The notes: generated from the sequence alone by a model not told the origin. A DNA stretch of 57,016 bases from Curvibacter sp. (GCA_004293725.1 REAW01000019.1:1-57016), one strand, 5' to 3'. Shown: positions 25,180 through 34,224, counted from the first letter of the stretch. A program made the numbers and translations.

Positions 25180-25563
25180 TCAGGCGGAAAAGCTCTGAAT
25201 ACGCCCTGATGCTTTGGGGCCAGCGCCGAAGGGCCCGGTATTGGAGACGGAGTAGGTTTGGTTTTGAGTAGCCGGCACTGCAACCATCAAGGCCTGGCTT
25301 ACCAGTGCTTGGCGACGCTGCAGCGTCTCGCGCAACACCGGGAAACCTTGACACAGCGCTTTGATTCGGCGCAACTGGGTAGATGACACCCCCGCCTGCG
25401 CGGAGAAGGCCTCCACCTCTTGCGCAAACTCGACGGTCATTTGCTGCAATTGACGACTGAGAGACTCGAGTTGCGACGTGTCACCCTCGCAAAGCGCTGT
25501 CGCAACAGCGCCAAATTGCTGCTCCAGCGCAGCAAACCGCAATTGGGCTAATTCTTCATTCAT
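25180..25563 (-). CDS. flgN: FlgN-like flagellar chaperone
   Basis: A 127-aa, mostly helical protein after flgM, where FlgN (export chaperone for FlgK and FlgL) is expected. Segments such as FAALEQQFGAVATALCEGDT and LQQMTVEFAQEVEAF suggest coiled coil. Sequence conservation in this family is low, so the call rests on position, size and helical pattern. It converges on fliA with 19 bases between the stops. Confidence 0.6.
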   Translation of the reverse strand: MNEELAQLRFAALEQQFGAVATALCEGDTSQLESLSRQLQQMTVEFAQEVEAFSAQAGVSSTQLRRIKALCQGFPVLRETLQRRQALVSQALMVAVPATQNQTYSVSNTGPFGAGPKASGRIQSFSA

Positions 25564-25602
25564 CCCGAACCCTCCGCACTGTAGAAAGTGCGCAGGCGTG
25601 GA

Positions 25603-25935
25603 TTACCGCACTGTACGGCTGAACAGTTCCTGCGCGTTGGAAAGAAGCTTGTCGGCAATTGCCTCGGCGTTCACCACATACGTCCCGTCTTCGATGGACG
25701 CCTTGACAGAAGCCACTTTCTGGGAGTCCACATCGGCTGCGTCGCTGCGTTCGGGTTTCTCCAAGGCACGCGCCAAGGTTGATACGGTGACTGCCACCCC
25801 CGCAGATCGCGTGCCTTCGGCCGCGCTGGCGACTGCAGCCGTGCTGGCGCTGCTGTTCTGTGCTGCCTTTGAGGCAGCAGCAGTCACCGTGGACGGGACG
25901 GACGAGGGAATATCTGAGGGTTGACCAATTTTCAT
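25603..25935 (-). CDS. flgM: Anti-sigma-28 factor FlgM
   Basis: A 110-aa protein. MKIGQ at the start and a C-terminal sigma-binding region (VASVKASIEDGTYVVNAEAI, ADKLLSNAQEL) are FlgM-like; the middle is Ala/Ser-rich and probably unfolded. FlgM holds FliA inactive until it is exported through the completed hook. The ATG at 25935 with GGAG upstream is preferred to an in-frame TTG at 25947. A sigma-28 promoter precedes it, which gives the usual feedback loop. Confidence 0.9.
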   Translation of the reverse strand: MKIGQPSDIPSSVPSTVTAAASKAAQNSSASTAAVASAAEGTRSAGVAVTVSTLARALEKPERSDAADVDSQKVASVKASIEDGTYVVNAEAIADKLLSNAQELFSRTVR

Positions 25936-25977
25936 CGCATTCTCCAAAGCCGCGATAAGCGCAGCCTCGTGGGGTAG

Positions 25978-26004
25978 TTATCGACTCGATCATGACGGAC
26001 TTTA
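25978..26004 (-). promoter_or_regulatory. Sigma-28 (FliA) promoter of flgM-flgN
   Basis: On the minus strand TAAAGTCC (26004-25997), 11 bases, GTCGATAA (25985-25978): 13 of 16 consensus positions. It lies in the 94-base flgA-flgM gap, 42 bases before the flgM start, as expected from the known FliA control of flgM. Confidence 0.75.
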
Positions 26005-26029
26005 GAGTTCTTTGCACGAAAAACCAAGT

Positions 26030-26770
26030 TCAAAGGTCTATTTTGACTGTACGAACATCCAGCACAGTGCCCGACGCAACCCGTCCATTGTCCATCCGGA
26101 CCCGGGCCGTTTGCCCCACGACGCCAACCGACAAAGCCAGTGCATCGCCAGAAACCTGGAAACCCCGCCCTTGGGCAACCACACGGACGGAGGCTCCCGC
26201 CTGAAAAACCTGCGTTGGTTTGACCATGCCTTGGCGCAAGGCTTGGCCCGTGTTCAGCGAACGACTGGCAGTTTGCCCCACCCAAACCGTACGGTCCTGC
26301 AGCACTGATGCGGGCTCTTCCGCCCAATCGACTTCAGCTTCGACCACATCGGACGCTGCCAATATGGCGCCCGCCGCCACTGGATTTTTTACCACCCAAG
26401 CCGGCCCCACTGCTTTGACCACTACGGGCATCGACACGTTCCATCGACCCATTCCATCTACACAGCGCAAGCCCACGCGACTGCGACCCCACAAGCGGGC
26501 ACCCGCCGGCACATAGGGTTCAACATTCCCGCACACCGCAAGCCGCAGGCGGCCATCCAATGCACCCACCGTTGCCTCCATTCGCAAAGCCGGGTTATCC
26601 GCACTGGTCTTGGCCACCGCATCGCGAACCCAGCGCTGTGCAAGCAATTGCAATTCCTCATGCGCCATTTCCTGAGACCAGGCCACCGAAGCGGTCGTCA
26701 AAACGGCCAACACCGCGCCCGTCCGCACCCAGCGGGGCAGCAAACGCGCAGATGGCAAGCACGGAAACAT
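26030..26770 (-). CDS. flgA: Flagellar P-ring assembly chaperone FlgA
   Basis: A 246-aa periplasmic protein with a signal peptide (VLAVLTTASVAWSQ) and the SAF/FlgA C-terminal domain (WVVKNPVAAGAILAASDVVE, GQTASRSLNTGQALRQGMV). FlgA assists FlgI polymerisation into the P ring. The start chosen is ATG 26770, preceded by GGAG; ATG 26794 is in frame but has no ribosome site. It is divergent from flgB and upstream of flgM on the same strand. Confidence 0.92.
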   Translation of the reverse strand: MFPCLPSARLLPRWVRTGAVLAVLTTASVAWSQEMAHEELQLLAQRWVRDAVAKTSADNPALRMEATVGALDGRLRLAVCGNVEPYVPAGARLWGRSRVGLRCVDGMGRWNVSMPVVVKAVGPAWVVKNPVAAGAILAASDVVEAEVDWAEEPASVLQDRTVWVGQTASRSLNTGQALRQGMVKPTQVFQAGASVRVVAQGRGFQVSGDALALSVGVVGQTARVRMDNGRVASGTVLDVRTVKIDL

Positions 26771-26827
26771 GGCAGCACTCCAAAGTTGGGTCAACTATAG
26801 GCAGTCCTCATTCCGCCCAAACCCGCC

Positions 26828-26886
26828 AAATACAAGCCATTCACCCCGCTATTCCAAGGCTCAAAAATTAAAGCTTTTCCCATAAT
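26828..26886 (+). promoter_or_regulatory. Possible FlhDC box and -10 element of the flgB operon
   Basis: AAATACAA (26828-26835), 11 bases, CGCTATTC (26847-26854) resemble the two inverted half-sites AAATARCG and CGYTATTT of an FlhD4C2 box with correct spacing; the right half matches 7 of 8, the left 5 of 8. CATAAT at 26881-26886 is a good -10 with no recognisable -35, as expected for an activator-dependent class 2 promoter. Confidence 0.4.
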
Positions 26887-26948
26887 TGCCGCACGCCCTC
26901 ATTCCTTAGTCTCTATCGGAACTGGGCGCCCATCAGCCGAGGTAGCCC

Positions 26949-27395
26949 ATGATTGCCAATTTGACCAATGCTCTGGACTTTCAATCGAAAGCTCTGGTGC
27001 TGCGCGCAGAGCGCCAACGCGTCATTGCCAGCAACATCGCCAATGCAGACACACCCGGCTACTCCGGCCGCGACATTGACTTCAAGCAGGCCATGAACGA
27101 AGCCCTTGGAAACAGCCAAGGCGTGCGCCTGACTACCAGTTCTTCGGCGCACCTGGCCAACGATGGCACGACGAATTCCCGCCACATTCCGCTGCCCAAT
27201 ATCCAAGGCTTTGGCGCAAATGGCGAACCCAGGCTCGACTACACCGTGCAATCACAACCGGCCATGGACGGGAACAGCGTGGACCTGGACCGCGAACGTG
27301 CCAACTTCGTTGACAACTCGGTGCGCTATGAGGCGACCCTGCGATTCATTAACGGCTCTTCCAGAACGATCTTGAGTGCTATCCAGGGCCAATAG
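26949..27395 (+). CDS. flgB: Flagellar proximal rod protein FlgB
   Basis: A 148-aa rod protein. It starts LTNALDFQSKALVLRAERQR and carries the rod/hook N-terminal motif VIASNIANADTPGYSGRDID. The C-terminal helix (RANFVDNSVRYEATLRFING) completes the coiled-coil pair. First gene of the flgBCDEFGHIJKL run; GAGGT lies upstream of ATG 26949. Typical length. Confidence 0.96.
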   Translation: MIANLTNALDFQSKALVLRAERQRVIASNIANADTPGYSGRDIDFKQAMNEALGNSQGVRLTTSSSAHLANDGTTNSRHIPLPNIQGFGANGEPRLDYTVQSQPAMDGNSVDLDRERANFVDNSVRYEATLRFINGSSRTILSAIQGQ

Positions 27396-27422
27396 CCCTG
27401 AAACCGAGTAAGGAGCATCCCG

Positions 27423-27827
27423 ATGTCCATGTTTTCCATCTTCAATGTGTCTGGCAGTGCGGTCAGCGCTCAATCCCAGCGGCTCAACGTCGTCGCCAGC
27501 AACCTGGCCAATGCCGATGCGATCGCAGGCCCCGATGGCCAAGGCTACAAAAGCCGCCAGGTTGTCTTCGAGACCGTCCCCATGGGGTCGGATGCGTCCT
27601 CCGGTGTGAAGGTGAGCTCCATCAAGGAGAGCAACGAGCCGCTCAAACGCCTGCACAACCCCACCCATCCGTCCGCCGACGCAGAGGGTTATGTCACGCA
27701 GTCGAATGTGAATCCGGTGGAAGAAATGGTGAACATGATCTCGGCGTCGAGGTCCTACCAAAACAACGTGGAAGTCATGAACACAGCAAAAACACTGCTG
27801 CTCAAGACACTCCAAATGGGTCAATAA
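27423..27827 (+). CDS. flgC: Flagellar proximal rod protein FlgC
   Basis: A 134-aa rod protein with the SAVSAQSQRLNVVASNLANA motif and the FlgC-type C terminus (NVNPVEEMVNMISASRSYQN, then AKTLLLKTLQMGQ). It follows flgB by 27 bases with AAGGAG before ATG 27423. Family-typical length. Confidence 0.96.
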   Translation: MSMFSIFNVSGSAVSAQSQRLNVVASNLANADAIAGPDGQGYKSRQVVFETVPMGSDASSGVKVSSIKESNEPLKRLHNPTHPSADAEGYVTQSNVNPVEEMVNMISASRSYQNNVEVMNTAKTLLLKTLQMGQ

Positions 27828-27844
27828 CCTGAAGGACTCACGCC

Positions 27845-28489
27845 ATGGCTACCAGCGTAAGCAATACCAGTTCGACCAGCGCACCCAACCTGTCCAGTGC
27901 ACAAACCAGCCCGCAAGAGCAAACCGACCGCTTCCTCAAACTCTTGGTCGCCCAGCTCAACAACCAGGACCCCATGAACCCCATGGACAACGCCCAGATG
28001 ACCAGCCAGATCGCGCAGATCAACACGGTGTCCGGCATCCAGGAACTCAACGCGACCATGAAATCCATGGCCACCCAGTTTTCATCGATGCAGGTACTGC
28101 AAGGCGCCACCATGGTGGGCCGCGAGGTGCTCACCAAGGGCAATGCGTTGTCGGTCACGGCTGGGGTTGGCAAAGGCAGCTTGGAGCTGGCAGGTGCGGC
28201 TGACAAGGTCACGGTACAGGTGCTGACGCCGGGTGGCCAAGTGCTGGAAAACATCCCGCTTGGAGCGAAAACGGAAGGGCGCCACAATTTTGAGTGGGAT
28301 GCCAGCAGCTATACCGGAACCGCAAAGCCGGTTTTCAAAGTCACGGCAACGCTAAGCGGCAAGGCCGTCGAAGTCACACCCCTGACCCGCAGCACCATTG
28401 ACTCGGTAAGCACCGGAGCCGGCGGTCTGAACCTCACACTCAAGAGCGGCGCGACGGTCGCTTACGACGCCGTCAAGGCCATTCTTTAA
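27845..28489 (+). CDS. flgD: Hook cap/scaffold protein FlgD
   Basis: A 214-aa protein. The N-terminal motif QTDRFLKLLVAQLNNQDPMN (preceded by SPQE) and QINTVSGIQELNATM are diagnostic; the C-terminal half contains the FlgD Ig-like and tudor-like parts (GRHNFEWDASSYTGTAKPV). FlgD caps the growing hook and is replaced later. ATG 27845 lies 17 bases after flgC. Confidence 0.95.
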   Translation: MATSVSNTSSTSAPNLSSAQTSPQEQTDRFLKLLVAQLNNQDPMNPMDNAQMTSQIAQINTVSGIQELNATMKSMATQFSSMQVLQGATMVGREVLTKGNALSVTAGVGKGSLELAGAADKVTVQVLTPGGQVLENIPLGAKTEGRHNFEWDASSYTGTAKPVFKVTATLSGKAVEVTPLTRSTIDSVSTGAGGLNLTLKSGATVAYDAVKAIL

Positions 28490-28513
28490 CTTGCCACCCA
28501 CCAGGACCACGCC

Positions 28514-29785
28514 ATGAGCTTTCAAACAGGACTCTCCGGGCTCAATGTATCGAGCAAAAGCCTCGACGTCATTGGGAACAACATTGCCAACTCCAGCACT
28601 GTGGGATTTAAATTTTCGCGCAACGAATTCTCCGAGCTGGTGGCGGGCTCACTGGGTACGGGCGGCTCCAACTCCGCCGGTATTGGAGCCGCCACAGCGG
28701 CCATTGCGCAGCAGTTCTCGCAAGGAAATATCAACATCACGGGCAATAGCCTGGACGTGGCCATCAACGGAGGCGGCTTCTTTCAGGTAACCAAAACCGA
28801 TGGTACGACCGCCTACACACGGGACGGCACTTTCAAGCTGGACAAAGACGGCAACCTGATTACCAACACCGGCGCAGCGGTGATGGGTTACCCCACCGAC
28901 AACACAGGTACTGCCACCAGTATCACACCGCAACGGCTGGTGTTGCCCACTGGCGCTCCCATCCCGGCACGGCCCAGCACCGCCATTACGGCGGAGTTCA
29001 ACCTGGACGCCCGTGCCAGGGATGCCACCCAGTCCATCGCAGCAGGTGTCACGCCAGCGCCCCGCTCTACTTACGGCACGTCTATCAGTGTCTACGATGC
29101 GCAGGGCGTGGCCTCGTCGGCCAACTTGTTCTTTCAAAAGACCGACACTGTTGCCAACTCGTGGAACGTCTATACCGACCTGACCAGCCCTGCTCCTGTG
29201 GGCGTCATCACGTTTACCGCGACAGGGGCGATTGCCGGCCCTGTCTTGGGCACAGGATTCGGGTTGACGATTCCCGGCAGCACCATTCCATCCAACAACC
29301 CCAACGAAACAACCATTGTGGGCGGCATCCGGCGGATTCCGGGGCCCATCACGGTGGACCTGAGTGGCGTGTCCCAGTTTGGCGCGGCTTTCAGCGTGAC
29401 CAACCTCTCCCAGGACGGCTATGCAGCGGGCGAATTCACCAGTCTGTCCATCGACGGCAAAGGCGTGATCAGCACCAGCTACTCCAACGGGCAAACCCTG
29501 AAGACTGGCGGCATGATCGCGCTGGGGGACTTCCGCAACCTGCAGGGCATGGCACCCGTGGGCGGCGGGGAGTTTTTGGAAACCTTCAAATCCGGTCCCG
29601 TGGTCCTTGGGAGGCCCGCCGTCGGCAAATTTGGTGAAACTCGTGCCGGCTCGGTGGAGGAGTCGAATGTGGACATCACGGCGGAACTGGTGAACATGAT
29701 GACCGCGCAGCGCAACTACCAAGCCAATGCGCAAACCATCAAAACGCAGGACCAAGTCATGTCGACGCTGGTCAACCTGCGTTAA
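28514..29785 (+). CDS. flgE: Flagellar hook protein FlgE
   Basis: A 423-aa hook protein: SFQTGLSGLNVSSKSLDVIG, NNIANSSTVGFKFSRNEFSE, the FlgE central domains, and the C-terminal ESNVDITAELVNMMTAQRNY, QANAQTIKTQDQVMSTLVNL. It forms the universal joint between rod and filament. Length is near the usual 400. ATG 28514 has CCAGGA upstream. Confidence 0.96.
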   Translation: MSFQTGLSGLNVSSKSLDVIGNNIANSSTVGFKFSRNEFSELVAGSLGTGGSNSAGIGAATAAIAQQFSQGNINITGNSLDVAINGGGFFQVTKTDGTTAYTRDGTFKLDKDGNLITNTGAAVMGYPTDNTGTATSITPQRLVLPTGAPIPARPSTAITAEFNLDARARDATQSIAAGVTPAPRSTYGTSISVYDAQGVASSANLFFQKTDTVANSWNVYTDLTSPAPVGVITFTATGAIAGPVLGTGFGLTIPGSTIPSNNPNETTIVGGIRRIPGPITVDLSGVSQFGAAFSVTNLSQDGYAAGEFTSLSIDGKGVISTSYSNGQTLKTGGMIALGDFRNLQGMAPVGGGEFLETFKSGPVVLGRPAVGKFGETRAGSVEESNVDITAELVNMMTAQRNYQANAQTIKTQDQVMSTLVNLR

Positions 29786-29799
29786 CAAGGTAAACCACC

Positions 29800-30540
29800 A
29801 TGGACCGCCTGATTTACACCGCCATGACGGGCGCCACCGCGGCCGCCAGCCGCCAGGCCGTCCTGTCCAACAACTTGGCCAACGTGTCGACCAACGGCTT
29901 TCGGGCACAACTGGCCACTTACCGCGCAGTACCGTTGCGCGGCGAGGGCGCAACCACCCGTGTGTTTGCCGTAGAAGCAACGTCTGGCCATCTCAACCTG
30001 CCCGGCCCTGCCCAGCGCACTGGGCGCAGCCTGGACGCGATGGCCATGGGTGACGCTTGGTTTGCGGTACAGGGCCAAGATGGCGCCGAGGCTTACACCC
30101 GCAACGGCAACTTTGAAGTGGCCACCGACGGCACCCTGATTACCGGCAACGGCCGCCAGGTGCTATCCAGCGATGGGGCCGCCATTACGTCGCCGGCCGG
30201 CGCTGAAATCAGCATCGGCCATGACGGCAACATCAGCGCCAAAGTGGCTGGTCAACCGGCCAACGTGATTGGCCGGCTCAAGCTGGTGGTGCCCACCGGT
30301 GAAGACCCGCTGAAGCGTGGCGACGATGGCTTGTTTCGTACCCTGTCGGGCGACGCCCTCAACAACGAAGACACCGCGCGCCTGCAGGTTGGCGCACTGG
30401 AAGGCTCCAACGTGAACGCCATTGAATCCATGGTCGGCATGATCCAAACTGCGCGCCAGTTTGAAGCGCAGATGCGCTTGATGCAAACCGCAGAATCCAA
30501 CGACCGTTCAGCAGGCCAACTGTTGAGCCTGCAAGGTTAA
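29800..30540 (+). CDS. flgF: Flagellar proximal rod protein FlgF
   Basis: A 246-aa rod protein: [54 protein letters not shown] and the C-terminal EGSNVNAIESMVGMIQTARQ. It follows flgE by 14 bases; AAGG lies before ATG 29800. Typical length and complete. Confidence 0.96.
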   Translation: MDRLIYTAMTGATAAASRQAVLSNNLANVSTNGFRAQLATYRAVPLRGEGATTRVFAVEATSGHLNLPGPAQRTGRSLDAMAMGDAWFAVQGQDGAEAYTRNGNFEVATDGTLITGNGRQVLSSDGAAITSPAGAEISIGHDGNISAKVAGQPANVIGRLKLVVPTGEDPLKRGDDGLFRTLSGDALNNEDTARLQVGALEGSNVNAIESMVGMIQTARQFEAQMRLMQTAESNDRSAGQLLSLQG

Positions 30541-30558
30541 ACCCCGAGAAAATACACC

Positions 30559-31341
30559 ATGATCAACTCACTTTGGATCTCCAAAACCGGCATGGAAGCC
30601 CAGCAAATGCAGCTGGACGTGATCTCCAACAACCTGGCCAATGTCTCCACCAACGGTTTCAAGAAAGCCCATGCGGTCTTCGAAGACCTGATGTACCAAA
30701 ACCTGCGCCAAGTTGGCGCCAACAACGCGGAACAGTCCACCTTGCCCACCGGCCTGCAGATCGGGCTGGGCGTGCGCACCGTGGCCACCAGCCGCACCTT
30801 CTCGCAAGGCAACCTGCAACAGAGCAACAACAATCTGGATGTCGCCATCCAGGGCAATGGCTTCTTTCAGGTCACCATGCCAGATGGCACCACCGGCTAC
30901 ACCCGAGACGGCGCCTTCCAGCTGGACAACCAGGGTCGCATGGTCACCTCATCGGGTCTGCTGGTGCAAGGGGGCATCACCGTACCGGCCAATGCCACCA
31001 ACGTGTCGATTGCGCAGGACGGCACGGTTTCCGCGTCCGTTCCAGGCACCACCGCCCCGCAAGCTGTTGGCAACATCACCACCGCCAGTTTCATTAACCC
31101 AGCTGGCCTGGAGCCCAAAGGGCAGAACATCTACCAGGAAACCGCCGCTTCAGGCCAGCCGAATGCCGGCGTACCCAACTCCAACGGCCTGGGTGCGGTG
31201 CTGCAGGGCTTTGTAGAGACCTCCAACGTCAATGTCGTGCAAGAACTGGTGACGATGATTCAGACCCAACGTGCCTATGAAATGAACTCCAAGGCCATCC
31301 AGACCTCGGACCAGATGCTGCAAAAACTCGGACAACTGTGA
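30559..31341 (+). CDS. flgG: Flagellar distal rod protein FlgG
   Basis: A 260-aa protein closely matching the family: [60 protein letters not shown], and the C terminus [38 protein letters not shown]. It is 18 bases downstream of flgF and its stop lies nine bases before the flgH start. Confidence 0.97.
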   Translation: MINSLWISKTGMEAQQMQLDVISNNLANVSTNGFKKAHAVFEDLMYQNLRQVGANNAEQSTLPTGLQIGLGVRTVATSRTFSQGNLQQSNNNLDVAIQGNGFFQVTMPDGTTGYTRDGAFQLDNQGRMVTSSGLLVQGGITVPANATNVSIAQDGTVSASVPGTTAPQAVGNITTASFINPAGLEPKGQNIYQETAASGQPNAGVPNSNGLGAVLQGFVETSNVNVVQELVTMIQTQRAYEMNSKAIQTSDQMLQKLGQL

Positions 31342-31344
31342 GGT

Positions 31345-31403
31345 TTGCTATGAAAAAAATAGCTGCTTGCGCAACTGGCATAAGGGGGAAAGGCAGTTTC
31401 TAT
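31345..31403 (+). repeat. Dispersed TAGCTGCT-type repeat, copy 2 (inside the flgH 5' end)
   Basis: TTGCTATGAAAAAAATAGC, TGCTTGCGCAACTGG, CATAAGGGGGAAAGGC keep the block order of copy 1 (15827-15885). The copy contains the flgH start codon and the first codons of its signal peptide. Confidence 0.6.
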
Positions 31404-32072
31404 CTCATTATTGCCAGCGCCCTGGGACTCACCGCCTGCCAAGCACTTCCGCCCAAAGCCGTGGTCGATTTCGCCGCGCCCAAGCCCGAGGTGATTGCCG
31501 CCGCCAATGCGCCCCAGCCCCCGTCAGCCAAAGGGAGCTTGTTTCAGCTGGCCTCCTACCGCCCAGCTTTCGAAGACAGCCGCGCCCGCACCCTGGGCGA
31601 CATCGTGACGGTGCAGATAGTGGAAAGCCTGGCCGCGAGCCAGGTCTCCAAGTCCACAGTCAACCGCAACAGCTCCATCGATTCCAGCGTCACCACGCCC
31701 CCGATACCCAGCATCTTGGGACCCGACCTGAGAAACCTGGAGATGTCAGCCAAGACCAACAACGACTTCTCGGGCAAGGGCGGCACGGAGGCCGCCAACA
31801 CATTTAGCGGCTCCATTTCCACCACGGTCATTGAAGTCTTGCCCAACGGTAATCTGGTCGTGGCAGGTGAGAAGCAGATAGGTGTCAACCAGAACGTGGA
31901 CGTGATGCGCTTCACCGGCACCGTCAACCCGCGCATGCTGCAGCCCAACAACATCATCAGCTCGCTGCAGGTGGCCAATGTGCGCGTGGAGTCCAAGGGC
32001 CGTGGCGCGCAGGGCGAAGCGCAAACAGTTGGCTGGTTATCCCGTTTCTTTTTAAGCTTTAGCCCTTTCTAA
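31350..32072 (+). CDS. flgH: Flagellar L-ring lipoprotein FlgH
   Basis: A 240-aa outer-membrane lipoprotein. The signal ends LGLTAC with the lipid Cys at residue 30; the mature part has the FlgH pattern SLFQLASYRPAFEDSRARTL, GDIVTVQIVESLAASQVSKS and NGNLVVAGEKQIGVNQ. It forms the L ring. ATG 31350 has GAGG six bases upstream (in the flgG stop region); an in-frame GTG at 31338 overlaps flgG and is less likely. Oddly, the start and residues 1 to about 13 (KKIAACATGIRGKG) read through a dispersed repeat, giving an unusually long region before the hydrophobic core. Confidence 0.93.
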   Translation: MKKIAACATGIRGKGSFYLIIASALGLTACQALPPKAVVDFAAPKPEVIAAANAPQPPSAKGSLFQLASYRPAFEDSRARTLGDIVTVQIVESLAASQVSKSTVNRNSSIDSSVTTPPIPSILGPDLRNLEMSAKTNNDFSGKGGTEAANTFSGSISTTVIEVLPNGNLVVAGEKQIGVNQNVDVMRFTGTVNPRMLQPNNIISSLQVANVRVESKGRGAQGEAQTVGWLSRFFLSFSPF

Positions 32073-32138
32073 AGTTCTCCAGAATTGTGCCGAGGGGTAA
32101 TAGGTCCGGTCGGGCCTTCCCCGCTACCTACTCCGCAC

Positions 32139-33284
32139 ATGACACACACGACCTCCAACCCCACAACCCTCAGCCGCCACTGGCTCAGCGGTTTGTGCCT
32201 GGCGCTCTTGGTGGCAGCCAGCGGAAGCACCCTGGCCACCACCCGCATCAAGGAAGTAGCCGCTATTGAGGGTGTACGCAGCAACCAGCTCACCGGTTTT
32301 GGCTTGGTCGTGGGGCTGGACGGCACCGGCGACCAGACCACCCAGATGCCCTATACCTCGCAGGGCTTGGCCAATTACATGAAACAACTGGGCTTGACCT
32401 TGCCCGCCGCGCAAATTGCCCAGTTGCAGATGAAAAATGTGGCGGCGGTGCTGGTCACCGCCCAGCTCCCCGCATTTGCCCGCCCCGGGCAGCCGCTGGA
32501 CATCAACGTTTCATCCTTGGGTAACGCCAAGTCACTGAAGGGTGGGACCCTCATTTCCACCCCGCTCAAGGGCGTTGATGGCGAGGTCTATGCCCTTGCC
32601 CAAGGTAACTTGATCGTGGCCGGCGCCGGAGCTGCTGCGGGCGGCAGCAAAGTCACGGTGAACCACCTCAGCGTAGGGCGCATCCCCGATGGCGCCCAGG
32701 TCGAACGGGCTGTGCCCACCACCTTGCAAGAGGGCGACAGTATCAGCCTGAGCCTGAACTCCTCTGACTTCCAAACTGCACGCAAAGTTGCCCAGGCCAT
32801 CAACCGCAAATTTGGCAACGGCGTTGCCCAGGCCCAGGATGGCCGGACGGTACAAGTGAAGGCTCCGGGCGATCCCAATGAACGGGTGAACTTCATTGCC
32901 GAGATGGAAGAGTTGCCCATAGAAGCATCCGTTGCCGCGGCCAAAGTCATCATCAACTCGCGCACCGGATCCATTGTTCTCAACCAGGCCGTCACCCTGG
33001 GGCCCTGCGCCATTGCACACGGCAACCTGTCCATCAGCATTTCCAGCACGCCCGTGGTCAGCCAGCCTGGCCCTTTGTCGGGCGGTCAGACGGTCGTCAC
33101 GGAACGATCCAACATCGACATCAAGTCGGAACCCGGCAAGCTGATCCAAATTCCCGCTGCAGCCCAACTCACCGATGTGGTGAAGGCGCTGAATTCGCTG
33201 GGTGCCACGCCCCAAGACTTGCTGGCCATCCTGCAGGCCATCAAGGCGGCAGGCGCCCTGAATGCGGAGCTGGAGGTGATCTGA
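32139..33284 (+). CDS. flgI: Flagellar P-ring protein FlgI
   Basis: A 381-aa periplasmic protein with a signal peptide (WLSGLCLALLVAASGSTLA) and strongly conserved family segments: RIKEVAAIEGVRSNQLTGFG, LVVGLDGTGDQTTQMPYTSQ, NVAAVLVTAQLPAFARPGQ and RTGSIVLNQAVTLGPCAIAH. It forms the P ring. No ribosome site is evident before ATG 32139; the frame extends to a TTG at 32085 whose codons are not signal-like. flgJ follows after one base. Confidence 0.95.
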   Translation: MTHTTSNPTTLSRHWLSGLCLALLVAASGSTLATTRIKEVAAIEGVRSNQLTGFGLVVGLDGTGDQTTQMPYTSQGLANYMKQLGLTLPAAQIAQLQMKNVAAVLVTAQLPAFARPGQPLDINVSSLGNAKSLKGGTLISTPLKGVDGEVYALAQGNLIVAGAGAAAGGSKVTVNHLSVGRIPDGAQVERAVPTTLQEGDSISLSLNSSDFQTARKVAQAINRKFGNGVAQAQDGRTVQVKAPGDPNERVNFIAEMEELPIEASVAAAKVIINSRTGSIVLNQAVTLGPCAIAHGNLSISISSTPVVSQPGPLSGGQTVVTERSNIDIKSEPGKLIQIPAAAQLTDVVKALNSLGATPQDLLAILQAIKAAGALNAELEVI

Positions 33285-33285
33285 C

Positions 33286-34224
33286 ATGAGCTTTGGATCC
33301 ATTTACGGCACTTCTTCGCTGAGCAGCTCCGTCGGCGCATCCCGGGGTCTGGCTGCGGACAGCCAATCGCTCAACGCTCTCAAGCTCGACGCTGGCAAGG
33401 CCACGCCCGAAACCATCAAGGAAACGGCCAAACAGTTTGAGTCCTTGTTCATGCGCGAGCTGGTGAAAAGCATGCGCGACGCAACCGAGAAGTCCGGCCT
33501 GCTGGACAACCCCGGCAGCGACCTGGGCACCGACCTGTTGGACCAGCAACTTGCGGTGCAGATGTCGGGGCAACCCGGCGGTCTCTCAGACATGATTGCC
33601 CAGCAATTGGCACGCCAAATGGGCGTCACCATGCCCGGCAGTGCCCCACCGCCAGCCAGCACAGGCAGCGAGCCCGCAAAAGTTCGGGCCACTACCGACC
33701 TTGGCCTGGACGCCAAGATCACCCCGGTCAAAACCAAGCGCCCCCCTACGGAGACCCAGGGAAACTTTGTCCGACAACATTCCGACACGGCTAGCCGCGT
33801 GGAAAAAGCCACCGGCATTCCGGCCAGCTTCATGCTGGGTCAAGCAGGCCATGAAACGGGTTGGGGCAAATTTGAGATCAAGGTCAAGGGTGGCGCCACC
33901 TCGCACAACCTGTTTGGCATCAAGGCGGGCGCCAGCTGGACCGGCAAGGTGGCCGAGGTCACCACCACAGAATACGTGAACGGAGTGGCCCAAAAACAAG
34001 TGGCGCGGTTTCGTGCCTACGATTCTTACGAAGACTCTTTCAAGGACTACGCGCGCCTGATCTCGGAGAGCCCACGCTACGCCAAGGTGCGCACGCAGAC
34101 CACCTCGGCGCACGCGTTCGCCAGTGGCTTGCAAAAAGCCGGGTATGCCACCGACCCCGAGTACGCAGCCAAGTTGAGCCGCGCCATCAATACCACGCTG
34201 CAGCTGCGCCGCGTTCAGGTGTAA
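33286..34224 (+). CDS. flgJ: Rod-cap and peptidoglycan hydrolase FlgJ
   Basis: A 312-aa two-domain protein. The N-terminal rod-binding domain contains FESLFMRELVKSMRDATEKS; the C-terminal glucosaminidase domain (about 160-300) contains GIPASFMLGQAGHETGWGKF with the catalytic Glu190 and HNLFGIKAGASWTGK, then the tyrosine-rich FRAYDSYEDSFKDYARLIS. It caps the rod and opens the cell wall for it. GGAGGTGA precedes ATG 33286. Dual-domain form as in enterics. Confidence 0.96.
   Translation: MSFGSIYGTSSLSSSVGASRGLAADSQSLNALKLDAGKATPETIKETAKQFESLFMRELVKSMRDATEKSGLLDNPGSDLGTDLLDQQLAVQMSGQPGGLSDMIAQQLARQMGVTMPGSAPPPASTGSEPAKVRATTDLGLDAKITPVKTKRPPTETQGNFVRQHSDTASRVEKATGIPASFMLGQAGHETGWGKFEIKVKGGATSHNLFGIKAGASWTGKVAEVTTTEYVNGVAQKQVARFRAYDSYEDSFKDYARLISESPRYAKVRTQTTSAHAFASGLQKAGYATDPEYAAKLSRAINTTLQLRRVQV

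Noticed and set aside
28649..29980. Minus-strand open frame of 443 codons
   Set aside because: Antisense to flgE and flgF, with biased composition and no domain.
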